Below are positions 40,229 to 49,715 of a DNA stretch of 64,000 bases, one piece after another. The DNA is taken from positions 1 to 64,000 of the forward strand of contig BOLD01000009.1 of NCBI GenBank assembly GCA_016861345.1, read 5' to 3'. Below the pieces are notes generated by a model. It saw only the letters and a list, made by a program, of their open reading frames with translations, searched no databases and had not been told where the DNA came from. The stretch's first letter is position 1. Every line of letters begins with the position of its first letter. The stretch comes from Oligoflexia bacterium (lineage in GTDB: Bacteria; Bdellovibrionota; Bdellovibrionia; Bdellovibrionales; Bdellovibrionaceae). Both the position numbers and the translations under genes were made by a program.

Positions 40229-41720
40229 AACCCAAATCGAGTTAGACTGGCTCAAGCGCTGGAACATGTATTCTCCCGAAAGTGTCGCCCTGAAAGATGG
40301 GGACACTGGAGTTGATTACACATACAAAGAGTTTTTTGAAAACTCTTGCGCTGGTGCCCAGATCCTTTCTCAAGAATTTGAGATTCAAAAGGGCGACCGA
40401 GTTGCCGTTCTTTCGACAAACGAAATTGAATACGTCTTTTTATTTTTTGCACTTCAAAGATTGGGCGCCACCATGGTTCCCATCAATTTTCGACTGACTC
40501 AGCGAGAAGTCGAACACATTATTTCTGATTCCGATCCAAGTCTCATTGTTTATCAAGAGGCTTACTCTTCACTTGTTGGTCCATTCAAAGCAAAAAAATT
40601 GCTCCTTCAAGGACCCAACAGCTTCGCTGAAAAATTAACTCAAGCTCCGACATCTTTCACAGAATTTTTATCTGAAGAGGAAACGCCGGCACTGATCCTT
40701 TACACATCTGGCACGACAGGATCTCCAAAGGGAGCCATCATTTCTCATCGAATGATCTTTTGGAACTCAGTCAACACCATGCTTCGCTTAGATATTACTC
40801 AAAAAGACTGTGCTGTGATTTTTCTACCCTTCTTTCACACAGGGGGCTGGAATGTTCTGACAACACCAATCCTGCACCATGGTGGCAAAATTGTTTTCTT
40901 AAAAAAATTCGAGGCCGAAAAAATTCTTCATCTCAGCGAAAAAGAAAAAGCCACCATCATCTTCGGAGTTCCTACCACAATGGACATGATGGCTCGAACT
41001 GAACTCTTTAAAACCGTCAACTTGAAATCTGTTCGCTACGCTATTGTGGGCGGAGAACCCATGCCCATCCCGCTGATTCGAATTTGGGATGAAAAAGGTG
41101 TTCCCATTCGTCAAGGCTATGGACTGACTGAATTTGGACCCAATGTCTTTTCTCTGAACGAAAAAGATGCCATTCCCAAAATTGGCTCCATCGGGTTTCC
41201 CAATTTCTACATTGATGCCAAAATTGTTGATGATCATGGAAATGAACTCCCTCCGCACCAAGTGGGCGAACTGGTGCTCAAGGGTCCAATGTGTATGACC
41301 GGCTATTGGAACAACGAAAAAGCCACGCAAGAAACAATTCAAAAGGGATGGCTGCACACCGGCGATTTGGTTCGTAAGGACGAGGCCGGATATTATTACG
41401 TCGTGGGCCGAAAAAAAGACATGTACATCAGTGGGGGAGAAAATGTTTATCCTCCAGAACTCGAACAAGTCCTTCGAACCCTGCCCGGGATTCGAGATGT
41501 GGCTGTCATCGGAGTTCCTGATGAAAAGTGGGGCGAAGTGGGCAAGGCCTTTATCGTTCGAGAGCAAGAGAGCTTAACTCAAGAAGATGTGATTAACTTC
41601 TGTCAAAAGAATTTAGCCAGGTTTAAAATCCCCAAGCATATCGTTTTTGTTCCTGATCTGCCCAAAGGAGATTCTGGAAAAATTCTCAAACGGCAGTTAA
41701 AAGAAATGTACCCCAACTAA
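40218..41720 (+). CDS. AMP-binding acyl-CoA synthetase/ligase
   Basis: 500 residues from the ATG at 40218, inside the end of the KAS III-like gene, with GGAG upstream. The ATP-binding P-loop is LYTSGTTGSPKGA near residue 160. YGLTEFGPN, the adenylate-forming core GWLHTGDLVRKDEAGY and the hinge VVGRKKDMYISGGENVYPPE follow, with the C-terminal catalytic Lys in DSGKILKR. It activates a carboxylic acid, probably a medium or long acyl chain or aryl acid, to its CoA ester. Translational coupling suggests it supplies the KAS III-like enzyme. Confidence 0.88.
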   Translation: MTLKTQIELDWLKRWNMYSPESVALKDGDTGVDYTYKEFFENSCAGAQILSQEFEIQKGDRVAVLSTNEIEYVFLFFALQRLGATMVPINFRLTQREVEHIISDSDPSLIVYQEAYSSLVGPFKAKKLLLQGPNSFAEKLTQAPTSFTEFLSEEETPALILYTSGTTGSPKGAIISHRMIFWNSVNTMLRLDITQKDCAVIFLPFFHTGGWNVLTTPILHHGGKIVFLKKFEAEKILHLSEKEKATIIFGVPTTMDMMARTELFKTVNLKSVRYAIVGGEPMPIPLIRIWDEKGVPIRQGYGLTEFGPNVFSLNEKDAIPKIGSIGFPNFYIDAKIVDDHGNELPPHQVGELVLKGPMCMTGYWNNEKATQETIQKGWLHTGDLVRKDEAGYYYVVGRKKDMYISGGENVYPPELEQVLRTLPGIRDVAVIGVPDEKWGEVGKAFIVREQESLTQEDVINFCQKNLARFKIPKHIVFVPDLPKGDSGKILKRQLKEMYPN

Positions 41721-42112
41721 AGAGCGCCCGTCGCAAGCACTTCATCCATGAATAGCCTTTAGGTTTCAAGCCTGAACTATCACAGACTGCATTCTAATGT
41801 TCTTAAGCCCGAGCCGGTCTTACGACCAGCCAAATGCCGATGAAACGAGATTCAAAAACTCGATGAGCCGGATCAGCAAAACTAACAATAAGACCAGAAT
41901 TCTGATCAAAATTCTGATTCTAGTCTCGAGTTTTTTCCTCCGTCGTCGATGAGAAATCACTTGGTGATTTTTCATGTGAGCCCCTTTCTGTTAAAAAGGA
42001 GTTCATCTTGAACAGGCCTGCGACGAGCGGGCCTTTTCATTTCAAGAATTCAGCCACCCTCTATCTCAAATAAATACCGTTTCTATATTTCTCACGATCA
42101 AAATTCGGATAT
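41721..42112. other. Gene-free stretch with several hairpins beside the REP-associated transposase
   Basis: No ORF is supported. Three palindromic elements are visible. AAAAACTCGA (41854-41863) pairs with TCGAGTTTTT (41926-41935) and encloses an A/T-rich repeat CAGAATTCTGATCAAAATTCTGATTC. AAATCAC-TTG-GTGATTT lies at 41954-41970. AGGCC...GGCCT with a T-run lies at 42014-42037. They could be terminators of the ligase gene or REP-like targets of the transposase. Confidence 0.5.
42014..42037 (+). terminator. Terminator-like hairpin
   Basis: AGGCC (42014-42018) and GGCCT (42030-42034) flank an 11-nt loop and are followed by TTT. It faces the same direction as the ligase gene but lies about 290 bp beyond its stop, so it may end another small transcript in the gap. 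Confidence 0.45.
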
Positions 42113-42601
42113 TCATTTCGGATAGCGCGGAAACTGCGCCGGTCGATGAAAGAGATTCATATTATCGACAAAACAACATCGAAGCTCTTGTCTGCCGCTA
42201 AGTAATTGCAATGATGAGTAGGGGTAAGAAAATGCGTCCCGTACTAATCCTGCATTGACTGGATTTTGATAAATATACTCGTAAGTGATTTTATATTGGG
42301 GATATCCCAGAATCTGCTCTGAATGCAAATCGAGCTGGGGAATCTGACTGACCGCTTTCCAGCGAAGTTGCAATAAAAAAAACTCGCTGGTGGATTGGTG
42401 AAAATCCACCAACAAATGAAAATGATTCGTCATCATCACAAAAGCCCGGTAAGTGCATTGATGATCCGCCTGAAGATCATTAAAAACCTCAAGCCAAAAA
42501 GCCCAGGCCTCTTTCGGATTCATGTCCGCCCATCCGAGATCTGGGACTTTTCCGACAATGTGATAACAATTTTTCTTTGTAAAATTCGTATAAGGTCTCA
42601 T
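42113..42601 (-). CDS. REP-associated tyrosine transposase (Y1 HUH family, divergent)
   Basis: 162 residues. The HUH metal site is His60-x-His62 in MMTNHFHLLVDF, and the catalytic Tyr is probably Tyr109 in YEYIYQNPVNAGLV. The N-terminal YHIVGK strand fits the fold. The usual arginine- and glycine-rich YxRYFN...GHLFQGRF segment between them is missing or replaced, so activity is uncertain. These transposases nick single-stranded REP palindromes and are usually single-copy and non-mobile. No ribosome site precedes the ATG, which lies inside a GGTCTCA repeat next to a 9-bp inverted repeat. Confidence 0.75.
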   Translation of the reverse strand: MRPYTNFTKKNCYHIVGKVPDLGWADMNPKEAWAFWLEVFNDLQADHQCTYRAFVMMTNHFHLLVDFHQSTSEFFLLQLRWKAVSQIPQLDLHSEQILGYPQYKITYEYIYQNPVNAGLVRDAFSYPYSSLQLLSGRQELRCCFVDNMNLFHRPAQFPRYPK

Positions 42602-42604
42602 GCA

Positions 42605-42642
42605 GGTCTCAGCCGTGCGAAGATTACGCCAGAGCTGAGACC
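42605..42642. repeat. Inverted repeat next to the transposase start
   Basis: GGTCTCAGC (42605-42613) and GCTGAGACC (42634-42642) are perfect 9-bp arms around a 20-nt loop, followed on the plus strand by TCAGATTATTTTTTG. A further GGTCTCA lies at 42594-42600 across the transposase ATG. It could be a REP-type palindrome or a terminator shared by flanking genes. Confidence 0.6.
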
Positions 42643-42661
42643 TCAGATTATTTTTTGAAAA

Positions 42662-43576
42662 TTAGCGAACGGGCGTTTGTGCATCACCCGCTTTTGGCAT
42701 CGAGCCTGGACCCATCATGCCCATGCCCCCAAGGCCTCTGGTACCAAACGGGCCATACATGCCCATTCCGGGGAACATGCCCATTGGCAGGCCCTCGCTA
42801 GCACAGGCCGTAACAAAATTTGAAATTTCAAAAGTCGAATTAAGATCTGGCTTTTGCACTGTCGTGACATAACTTGGATTCAATTCTTTATTTTCGCTTT
42901 TTAATTCACCACGGCGGATATCCATAATTCCTGCTGCTTGCATCATTAAATTACCGCATTCAGACGCATTCTGATGTCCCATTTTCTTCATCAATGGAGC
43001 AAGGCTGTCACAAGCCTTCTTGTCATAGAAAACATTTCCTTTAGCTTGACCTTTATCATCCATCCAGTGAGTAATTTGCTCCGTCTTGCAGTCTTCTCCA
43101 GTTCCCGTAAAGCGAGTCTCATATGACTTACTGACCGGCATTTCCCCCAATTTAGCTTTAGAATTTTTAGCCCACTCTTCTTGCTGTTTTTTCTGAGCAG
43201 CCATATCAAAATCACTAACAATGGAGGCAAGCTGTCCATTTTTTCTTGTTACATGGATCGTTTTTCTGACCTCAACAATCTCAGTAACATACTTGCCTTC
43301 GACTAATTTCATTCTTGGTTCTTTGACTTTATAAGTAATCGTCTCCACACCGTCTTTGGTTTCTTGGCTCACTATTCGACTTTTATCCGAGATTTGTGTA
43401 TTTCCACTCCAGTCAAAAAACAGTGCGGGCAACAGGTACTTTCCATCTTTACCAGCGCCGTGATAGGTGTCTGTCACATGCATGTTAGCTTGGGCAATGC
43501 AGGCACTTGAACTTAAATAAGTCGCATTTGCTTGAGCAACAAAACCGATGACAGTGAACATAAAAATATATTTCAT
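42662..43576 (-). CDS. Secreted protein with Gly/Met-rich C-terminus, function unknown
   Basis: 304 residues with a signal peptide ending ANA. Six or more cysteines are scattered (SACIAQ, EDCKTE, KACDSL, SECGNL, TACASE). The middle has a lysine-rich amphipathic segment. The last 45 residues are rich in Gly and Met (GMFPGMGMYGPFG, GGMGMMGPG), resembling low-complexity or metal-binding tails. No family recognised. GGAGA precedes the ATG. Confidence 0.6.
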   Translation of the reverse strand: MKYIFMFTVIGFVAQANATYLSSSACIAQANMHVTDTYHGAGKDGKYLLPALFFDWSGNTQISDKSRIVSQETKDGVETITYKVKEPRMKLVEGKYVTEIVEVRKTIHVTRKNGQLASIVSDFDMAAQKKQQEEWAKNSKAKLGEMPVSKSYETRFTGTGEDCKTEQITHWMDDKGQAKGNVFYDKKACDSLAPLMKKMGHQNASECGNLMMQAAGIMDIRRGELKSENKELNPSYVTTVQKPDLNSTFEISNFVTACASEGLPMGMFPGMGMYGPFGTRGLGGMGMMGPGSMPKAGDAQTPVR

Positions 43577-43721
43577 TTTTTAAATCTCCTTTATAAATTC
43601 CACTTAAATCCTTGAATAGAATACCCCCCCCCGATGCAGAGTTACAACTTGGACTAGACTTTGGTTTATTGTTGGTCTGGTCCAAATAGATGTGCTAAGA
43701 CTCATTTGAGATACTTTGGTT

Positions 43722-44204
43722 ATGAAATTATTTGTAACACGCATATTATTCTTAACTTCACTCTTCTTCGTGGTCGGATGCCAGACCACCCCTCTTGCTC
43801 AGTACAAACAAGTTCGTGTGGGGATGGAAAAATTTGAAGTGCTTGAGTTGATGGGAAGCCCTCAAAGAAATATCCGCGCAAGTGGAGTCGATAAGTGGAC
43901 CTACATTTTTTATGATCAAAGCCATCGATATCAGCGTGAAGTGCATTTTAAGAATGATCGTGCCATCTATGTGGGTGAGCCTGTAAAACCAAAAGTCACC
44001 GCCGAACAGACTGATTCAATGAACGATCGCGTGAATAAAAATATTGAGCAACAAAATGAACGGCAACGACTTGAAGTTGTCCCAGGTCAAAAAAGCCCCG
44101 CTTCTGAAAATGGATCTTCACCGATTAAAGTTCCTGTTGAGGAGATTCTGAACACGCCAGAAAGCTCAAAGGGTCCTAAGCCAATTTATACCGAGATTAA
44201 ATAA
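43722..44204 (+). CDS. SmpA/BamE-like lipoprotein
   Basis: 160 residues from the ATG at 43722; the upstream ATG at 43716 is two codons earlier and neither has a strong ribosome site. The lipobox is FFVVGC. VRVGMEKFEVLELMGSPQR is the typical start of the SmpA/OmlA fold, followed by WTYIFYD and a beta strand. BamE supports the outer membrane protein assembly complex; here the C-terminal half is a polar, Gln/Pro/Ser-rich extension, so the exact role is uncertain. It converges on the coiled-coil gene. Confidence 0.7.
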   Translation: MKLFVTRILFLTSLFFVVGCQTTPLAQYKQVRVGMEKFEVLELMGSPQRNIRASGVDKWTYIFYDQSHRYQREVHFKNDRAIYVGEPVKPKVTAEQTDSMNDRVNKNIEQQNERQRLEVVPGQKSPASENGSSPIKVPVEEILNTPESSKGPKPIYTEIK

Positions 44205-44206
44205 AA

Positions 44207-44800
44207 TTATTTCTGCAGAATTATGTTTGGCGACTCGCCAATCGGACGACCCTCTGATTTTGCATCAGATTTTTTCTTTGGCTTCACTGGCGCCACGGCT
44301 TGGGGTCCACCATACTGCTGCTGCATGCGCTTTAAATTGCGGTCTAGACGACCATCAATACCCAGCTGGGCTTCCATTTCATCTAAAGTTTTCAGTTCAA
44401 TCACTTCGTATTGTCGCTCTTCTTTTAAGCCCCGCTCAGGAAAGCGGTACTTGAGAAGTGCGCTCTGCTTTTCATACTCCAGAACAGCATCTCGATATTC
44501 TTTATATTCAGACACCAATTCTTTTACAATATCTGGAACCCGAGGACTGTCCGCAGGCAATTTCTTCTTTTCTTCAATTAATCGGTTAATATTTGTTTGC
44601 TTAGCATTCACTTTTGACTCGAGCATCCCGATACGCCCCTGAAGCTCCACCCATTCTGGCTGTCTTTTGTCTTCGGGTTTGGCTCCCTTTTGGTCCGCTT
44701 GTTTTTCATCTGCTTGAGCTTCTTTACCCGCATCTTCGCTGGCAAGGACAAGATTCGACATTAAAACCAAGGTCGCAAAAATAAATTTAAGAATAGACAT
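44207..44800 (-). CDS. Secreted coiled-coil protein, function unknown
   Basis: 197 residues with a signal peptide (MSILKFIFATLVLMSNLVLA). A polar Glu/Lys/Gln segment is followed by a predicted coiled coil (about 50-110: LQGRIGMLESKVNAKQTNINRL by heptads) and a lysine-rich tail. No catalytic motif. It overlaps the end of the zinc-ribbon protein gene by 14 bp and ends the secA-linked minus-strand run. Confidence 0.6.
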   Translation of the reverse strand: MSILKFIFATLVLMSNLVLASEDAGKEAQADEKQADQKGAKPEDKRQPEWVELQGRIGMLESKVNAKQTNINRLIEEKKKLPADSPRVPDIVKELVSEYKEYRDAVLEYEKQSALLKYRFPERGLKEERQYEVIELKTLDEMEAQLGIDGRLDRNLKRMQQQYGGPQAVAPVKPKKKSDAKSEGRPIGESPNIILQK

Positions 44801-45617
44801 GCTGACTCCAAGTGAACTTCATTTTAAGAGGCATTATTCTTCGAACCAATATACTTGCCTTTACCGGATTGAGATTATCCAAAACAAGGCGCCCGCCCCG
44901 CACCCGCGCCATGATCTCATCGACATCCCACTTCATCTTAGGATCATCCAACACTTCACGTAGCTTTTCTCGAATCTCGCTATAATCAAGCCCTTCAATA
45001 ATGATCGAATAGGAAAGTGGATTGGCACCGGTCTCTGAATTTCCGTAGTCTCGAATTTCTTGAATCATTTTCGCGGACGACTGTGGCTCCTCGATAACTT
45101 GATCATCCTCTGGCTGATTTTCTTCCGGAAAAATAGACTGAAATTCTGTATTCACAGGCTCTTCAGAAGACTCTTGAGCAGGTTGCACATTGACAGCTTG
45201 CTCATTGATAGACGGCTCTCCCGCAGACTGATCAATAGCAGACTGTTCATACGTTGACTCAGTAGAATCTTGCTCCGTGGGTTCTTGCTGAGTGTATCCA
45301 TCATGCAAAGAATCTGAATTTTCTGCGTTGATCACTTGACTCATTTGGTCTGCAAGCGGCTCGTCTGATGAAGGCTCTGCGGCAGAGGCCTCTTCGACAT
45401 GGGGAACTTCAACTATTGACTGATCCTCTTGAAGAGGCAGGCCCTCAAACTGTCCCGCGGCCTGCTCACTTTGATACTCGATGGTGACATGGGTTTCAGA
45501 TGGAACATGGATCTGTCCATCAACATCAACTGATAAAACCGTAGCGCAGCCTGGACAATTTACCAATCCAAAATCTTGGTCAATCTGGGCTCCGCATTTG
45601 GGACAAGATAAACTCAA
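44787..45617 (-). CDS. Zinc-ribbon protein with long acidic low-complexity middle
   Basis: 276 residues. The N-terminus is a four-Cys zinc ribbon (SCPKCGAQ and NCPGCATV). Residues about 40-175 are almost entirely Glu, Gln, Ser and Asp repeats (EQDSTESTYEQSAIDQSAG). The last 80 residues are a compact alpha/beta domain (SIIIEGLDYSEIREKLREVL to FTWSQHVYS) that I do not recognise. No membrane segment is visible. It lies 15 bp after secA. Confidence 0.65.
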   Translation of the reverse strand: MSLSCPKCGAQIDQDFGLVNCPGCATVLSVDVDGQIHVPSETHVTIEYQSEQAAGQFEGLPLQEDQSIVEVPHVEEASAAEPSSDEPLADQMSQVINAENSDSLHDGYTQQEPTEQDSTESTYEQSAIDQSAGEPSINEQAVNVQPAQESSEEPVNTEFQSIFPEENQPEDDQVIEEPQSSAKMIQEIRDYGNSETGANPLSYSIIIEGLDYSEIREKLREVLDDPKMKWDVDEIMARVRGGRLVLDNLNPVKASILVRRIMPLKMKFTWSQHVYS

Positions 45618-45632
45618 ATGAGCTCCTTGGTC

Positions 45633-48347
45633 TTATCTCTTCTTTGCTTTTTCCATTTGTCGTCGTTGTTCACGATTCATGGGGCGACTTGAATCCTCAG
45701 GTGGTGGTCCCGCAGTCATTCTCATGCGCTGCCGGCCACCTTGTACTGGCGCATCTGTGCCCAATTCCCGCTGTGGTGGGGGCGGCGGAGGAGGCGGCGA
45801 CCGAATCGCTCCACCTGCAGAAGATTCGTCCGCACCGTGATAGTTCAACTCGTCCATGTCAGGCGCTTGAAGCATATCTTCCATCGCCTTGGCCTGATCT
45901 TGGGAAACAATCTGAACTTTTAAGAGCTTTTCAATGGCATCAGATTTAATTTGACTGTTTAAAGCATCAAAAGCGGCAAAGGCCTCTTTCTTATACTCGA
46001 TCAAAGGATCTTTTTGAGCATAACCGCGAAGATTAATACCCTCTTTGATCCGATCAATTTTCGCCAAATGTTCTTTCCAGCGCTGGTCAATGGCCTGAAG
46101 CAGAATCATCTTTTGAATTTGCTCGTAATAAGGACCAAGATTTCCTTTTTGATGATCAAAAATATCCTTTACGGCCTTTGAAACCGAATCCGTCAAAATC
46201 TGACCATCAATATGAGGGAAACTTTGGAAATCAATTTTCAAACCAAATTGCTGCTGTAGAGCTGTGTTGAGTCCATCCAGGTTCCAATGTTCTTTCTTCA
46301 CTTCTTCAGGAATATGAAGATCCAGAATGTTGGAAGTCACATCTCCCAACATATCAAGATAAGTTCTATCGATACTTTCTCCGCGCAGGATTTGCTTTCG
46401 CATTCCGTAAATGATCGTGCGCTGTTGGTTCATGACGTTGTCATAATCCAAAAGATGCTTACGAATATCAAAGTTGTGCCCTTCAACTTTTCTTTGCGCT
46501 CCTTCAATCGATCGTGAAACCATACCTGCAGTGATAGGCTCATCTTCTGGAACATTGAGACGATCCATAATTTTCTGGATCATTTCCCCGTTAAAGATTC
46601 TCATCAAATTATCTTCAAGAGAAAGATAGAACATTGAAGCCCCAGGATCTCCCTGGCGACCCGCACGACCTCGAAGCTGATTGTCGATACGTCGAGATTC
46701 ATGTCGTTCAGTACCGATAATGTAAAGACCACCGGCAGCTAAGACCTCTTCTTTTTCTTTTTCACATTGAGCTTTGTACTTTTTCAGAGCTTCTTCAAAC
46801 TCGGGCCCCTCGTCAGCGCCAACTGCTCGCTTAGCCATCATTTCAGCATTACCGCCCAGAACGATGTCGGTTCCACGACCTGCCATATTTGTGGCAATAG
46901 TCACAGCTCCCTTGCGACCGGCCTGAGCGACGATCTCAGCCTCTCTCTCGTGGTGTTTCGCATTAAGAACTTCGTGACGAACGCCCTCTTGCTTTAAAAA
47001 TCGAGAAAGAAGTTCTGATTTCTCAATCGAAACTGTTCCGACCAGTACGGGCTGACCTTTTTCGTGGCGAGCCTTAATATCTAGACCAATTGCTTTGAAC
47101 TTTGCTTTCTCAGTTTTGTAAACCACATCGTCATGATCAAGACGACGAATGGGCTTGTTCGTTGGAATCACAGACACATCAAGGTTATAAATTTTCTTAA
47201 ACTCGACAGCTTCTGTATCCGCAGTTCCCGTCATTCCCGACAGTTTCTTGTACATACGGAAATAATTTTGGAAGGTGATTGTCGCTAAAGTTTGGTTTTC
47301 ATTTTTAACTGTAACGCCCTCTTTTGCCTCGATCGCCTGATGAAGACCATCGGACCAGCGACGTCCCGGCATCAATCGACCCGTGAACTCATCGACGATC
47401 ACGATCTCGCCATCTTTAATCATGTACTCAACATCAAGTCGGTACAAATGATAGGCCTTCAAACCCTGATAAATCAGGTGAAGCAGTTCAATGTGCTGAG
47501 GATCGTAAAGATTCTCAATTCCAAGAAGCTCTTCAACTTTTGCATTTCCATCATCAGTTAAAGAAGCCGTCTTTGACTTTTCTTCCATAGTGAAATGCTT
47601 ATCGCGCACCAAGTGAGGAATAATCTTATTCACCTCAACGTATTTGTCTGTTGAGGCCTCGGCAGGACCAGAAATAATGAGCGGAGTTCTCGCCTCGTCG
47701 ATCAAAATCGAGTCACACTCGTCCACAATGGCGAAATTTAATTCTCGCTGAACCATCTCTTCGAGAGAGAACTTCATGTTGTCCCGAAGATAATCAAAAC
47801 CTAATTCATTGTTTGTCGCATAGGTAATGTCACTGTTGTAAGCTTCGCGACGTTCAGAATCATCTAAATCATGGACAATAATTCCAACGGTCAGCCCCAA
47901 CCACTTGTATAACCGACCCATCCACTCGGCATCACGACGAGCCAGATAATCATTCACAGTGACAACGTGAACACCCTTTCCACTGAGAGCATTGAGATAC
48001 ACCGGCAAGGTTGCAACAAGAGTTTTTCCCTCTCCCGTTCTCATCTCAGAAATTTTTCCCTGATGTTGAATGATTCCACCAATGAGCTGAACATCATAGT
48101 GTCGCATTCCCAAAACCCGTTTTGAGGCCTCTCGACAAACAGCAAAAGCTTCAGGAAGAATTTGATCAAGAGTTTCGCCCTTTTGTAATCGGGCTTTGAA
48201 CTCTGGAGTTTTTGCTTTGAGTTGATCGTCGCTTAATTCTTTTAGAGCTGGCTCGTAGGAATTAATTTTATCAACGATGGGTTTGAGCGTTTTCATTTCA
48301 CGCTCGTGCTTTGTTCCGAATATTGCTTTAAGTACTGAATTCATCAT
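45633..48347 (-). CDS. secA: Protein translocase ATPase SecA
   Basis: 904 residues. [14 protein letters not shown] is the Walker A motif, [19 protein letters not shown] the DEAD-type motif, and [17 protein letters not shown] and [13 protein letters not shown] the second helicase motor. SecA drives Sec-dependent export through SecYEG. The C-terminus is proline-rich (PPPPPPPP) and then basic, ending MEKAKKR. The usual CxCxSGx8CH zinc motif that binds SecB is absent. Two adjacent ATG codons open the frame. trmL lies just upstream. Confidence 0.97.
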   Translation of the reverse strand: MMNSVLKAIFGTKHEREMKTLKPIVDKINSYEPALKELSDDQLKAKTPEFKARLQKGETLDQILPEAFAVCREASKRVLGMRHYDVQLIGGIIQHQGKISEMRTGEGKTLVATLPVYLNALSGKGVHVVTVNDYLARRDAEWMGRLYKWLGLTVGIIVHDLDDSERREAYNSDITYATNNELGFDYLRDNMKFSLEEMVQRELNFAIVDECDSILIDEARTPLIISGPAEASTDKYVEVNKIIPHLVRDKHFTMEEKSKTASLTDDGNAKVEELLGIENLYDPQHIELLHLIYQGLKAYHLYRLDVEYMIKDGEIVIVDEFTGRLMPGRRWSDGLHQAIEAKEGVTVKNENQTLATITFQNYFRMYKKLSGMTGTADTEAVEFKKIYNLDVSVIPTNKPIRRLDHDDVVYKTEKAKFKAIGLDIKARHEKGQPVLVGTVSIEKSELLSRFLKQEGVRHEVLNAKHHEREAEIVAQAGRKGAVTIATNMAGRGTDIVLGGNAEMMAKRAVGADEGPEFEEALKKYKAQCEKEKEEVLAAGGLYIIGTERHESRRIDNQLRGRAGRQGDPGASMFYLSLEDNLMRIFNGEMIQKIMDRLNVPEDEPITAGMVSRSIEGAQRKVEGHNFDIRKHLLDYDNVMNQQRTIIYGMRKQILRGESIDRTYLDMLGDVTSNILDLHIPEEVKKEHWNLDGLNTALQQQFGLKIDFQSFPHIDGQILTDSVSKAVKDIFDHQKGNLGPYYEQIQKMILLQAIDQRWKEHLAKIDRIKEGINLRGYAQKDPLIEYKKEAFAAFDALNSQIKSDAIEKLLKVQIVSQDQAKAMEDMLQAPDMDELNYHGADESSAGGAIRSPPPPPPPPQRELGTDAPVQGGRQRMRMTAGPPPEDSSRPMNREQRRQMEKAKKR

Positions 48348-48359
48348 AAGAAATTCAGT

Positions 48360-48926
48360 CTAGAGCTTACCCCAGGGAATGTCGAGAAATGAAGGGTCGA
48401 GTTCTTTTCTACGATGCAACTGCCCGATGGCTTCATAGAGAACCACCGCCACCGCAGTGGCCACATTCAAACCACGGGCTGGACCCAAGAGAGGAATCAG
48501 AAGACAGTTTTCTTTATTGCTCTGCATTAAGTCATCGGGAAGACCCTTGGTTTCCTTACCAAAGACAAACCAATCCCCGATTTGATAATCCACATCGTAA
48601 TAAGATTTATCTGCCTTCGCTGAAAAATAAAACACCCGCTTGGGGTTTTGAATTTCTTTTTGCCAAGTTGCGATGTCTGGGTGGTGAGTCCAGGTCAGGT
48701 ACTCCCAATAATCCAAGCCTGCTCTTTTCAAATTTTTATCTGTAATTCGAAATCCCAGATCGCCAATCAAGTGCATATCCGAATGAGTGCCCACGCAAGT
48801 GCGACCAATGTTCCCGGTATTTTGGGGAATTTCGGGTTCCACTAAAGCCACATGAAACAAATGTGGCTTTGCAACGTGGGGACGACCATGTGTAAGGACT
48901 TTATCAGCCCAAGTATCGAACGACCT
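48360..48926 (-). CDS. trmL: tRNA (cytidine/uridine(34)-2'-O)-methyltransferase TrmL
   Basis: 188 residues from the ATG at 48926; a longer frame to 48968 runs further into the neighbour. SPOUT-fold motifs are present: VEPEIPQNTGNIGRTC, HLIGDLGFRI, FVFGKETKGLP and the knot IPLLGPARGLNVATAVAV. It methylates the wobble nucleotide of tRNA-Leu species using S-adenosylmethionine. The start overlaps the end of the GGCT-like gene by 23 bp. Confidence 0.93.
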   Translation of the reverse strand, partial: RSFDTWADKVLTHGRPHVAKPHLFHVALVEPEIPQNTGNIGRTCVGTHSDMHLIGDLGFRITDKNLKRAGLDYWEYLTWTHHPDIATWQKEIQNPKRVFYFSAKADKSYYDVDYQIGDWFVFGKETKGLPDDLMQSNKENCLLIPLLGPARGLNVATAVAVVLYEAIGQLHRRKELDPSFLDIPWGKL

Positions 48927-49500
48927 CATGACCCAGCTTGGATAGCGCAAGCCGACGGCCTTTATCAACGATTAACTCAAGTTTCATCAACTCTCGATAG
49001 AGCGGCAAATCAATTGGAACAATTTCTCGCCCCACTGTTGCCCCTAAACGCTGAATATAAACTCGCTGTCTCTCAGTCAGCTTCTCTGTCAAAGCTGGCT
49101 CTTTCTCAAGAGACTCTTTCCAGTTTCCACCCTCAATGAGAACAGCATTTTTCGGAAGTTGCGTCGGATTTAAAACATAAACCCAAGCTCGAACCACTCC
49201 GTTTGCCGTCACAACTTCTTTTTCTTTTCGAAAATACAGGCTCTTCTCCGGGTCTTGAATATTATAGCCATGGAACTGATCCAATAGTCCCACCAAAACC
49301 TCAGAGGCCTGGACGGTGATAACCTCACCCGGGATTGAGTCCAAACCACCCTCGACAACGACAGGAAAGCCTACCTTTAATCGATAGGCCTTGGCCTGAA
49401 GCGCACCAGGCATCTTTTCGACGATAAAATCTTTGATTTTTTGAAAGTGAACAAGGCCTTCTGTCAAAGACCCATACACAAAAAACTTCATTTCCGTCAT
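48904..49500 (-). CDS. Gamma-glutamylcyclotransferase-like (AIG2 fold) protein
   Basis: 198 residues from the ATG at 49500 (AGGGGGGAT upstream). The N-terminal AIG2/GGCT fold is shown by FFVYGSLTEG, GFPVVVEGG, VPGEVI-type IPGEVITV and LLDQFHGYN. These enzymes often release 5-oxoproline from gamma-glutamyl peptides or repair damaged cofactors; the substrate is unknown. A helical C-terminal extension of about 70 residues is unusual. First gene of the trmL-secA run. Confidence 0.75.
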   Translation of the reverse strand: MTEMKFFVYGSLTEGLVHFQKIKDFIVEKMPGALQAKAYRLKVGFPVVVEGGLDSIPGEVITVQASEVLVGLLDQFHGYNIQDPEKSLYFRKEKEVVTANGVVRAWVYVLNPTQLPKNAVLIEGGNWKESLEKEPALTEKLTERQRVYIQRLGATVGREIVPIDLPLYRELMKLELIVDKGRRLALSKLGHEVVRYLG

Positions 49501-49715
49501 CGAATCCCCCCTCTGAAATCCATTGACTGATGTAAAAGTCTTATTTGGAGCGGCACTGTTACCAAAATCACACAGCGCCCGCAACCATTAATCGAGCCAC
49601 AGCTCTAGGGAATTCTTCGATTCAAATACTTAATGATCTGCGTTAGGAATTTTTCTAATGACAGCCCCGGTGACATAAAATGTATTTTTGATAATTGATT
49701 CAAAACGGGGTGTCT

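Noticed and set aside
36434-41720. Calling the cluster a genuine oleABCD locus
   Set aside because: The reductase is a short FabG type, the ligase is an ordinary acyl-CoA synthetase, and the KAS III protein lacks key residues. Only a functional resemblance is reported.
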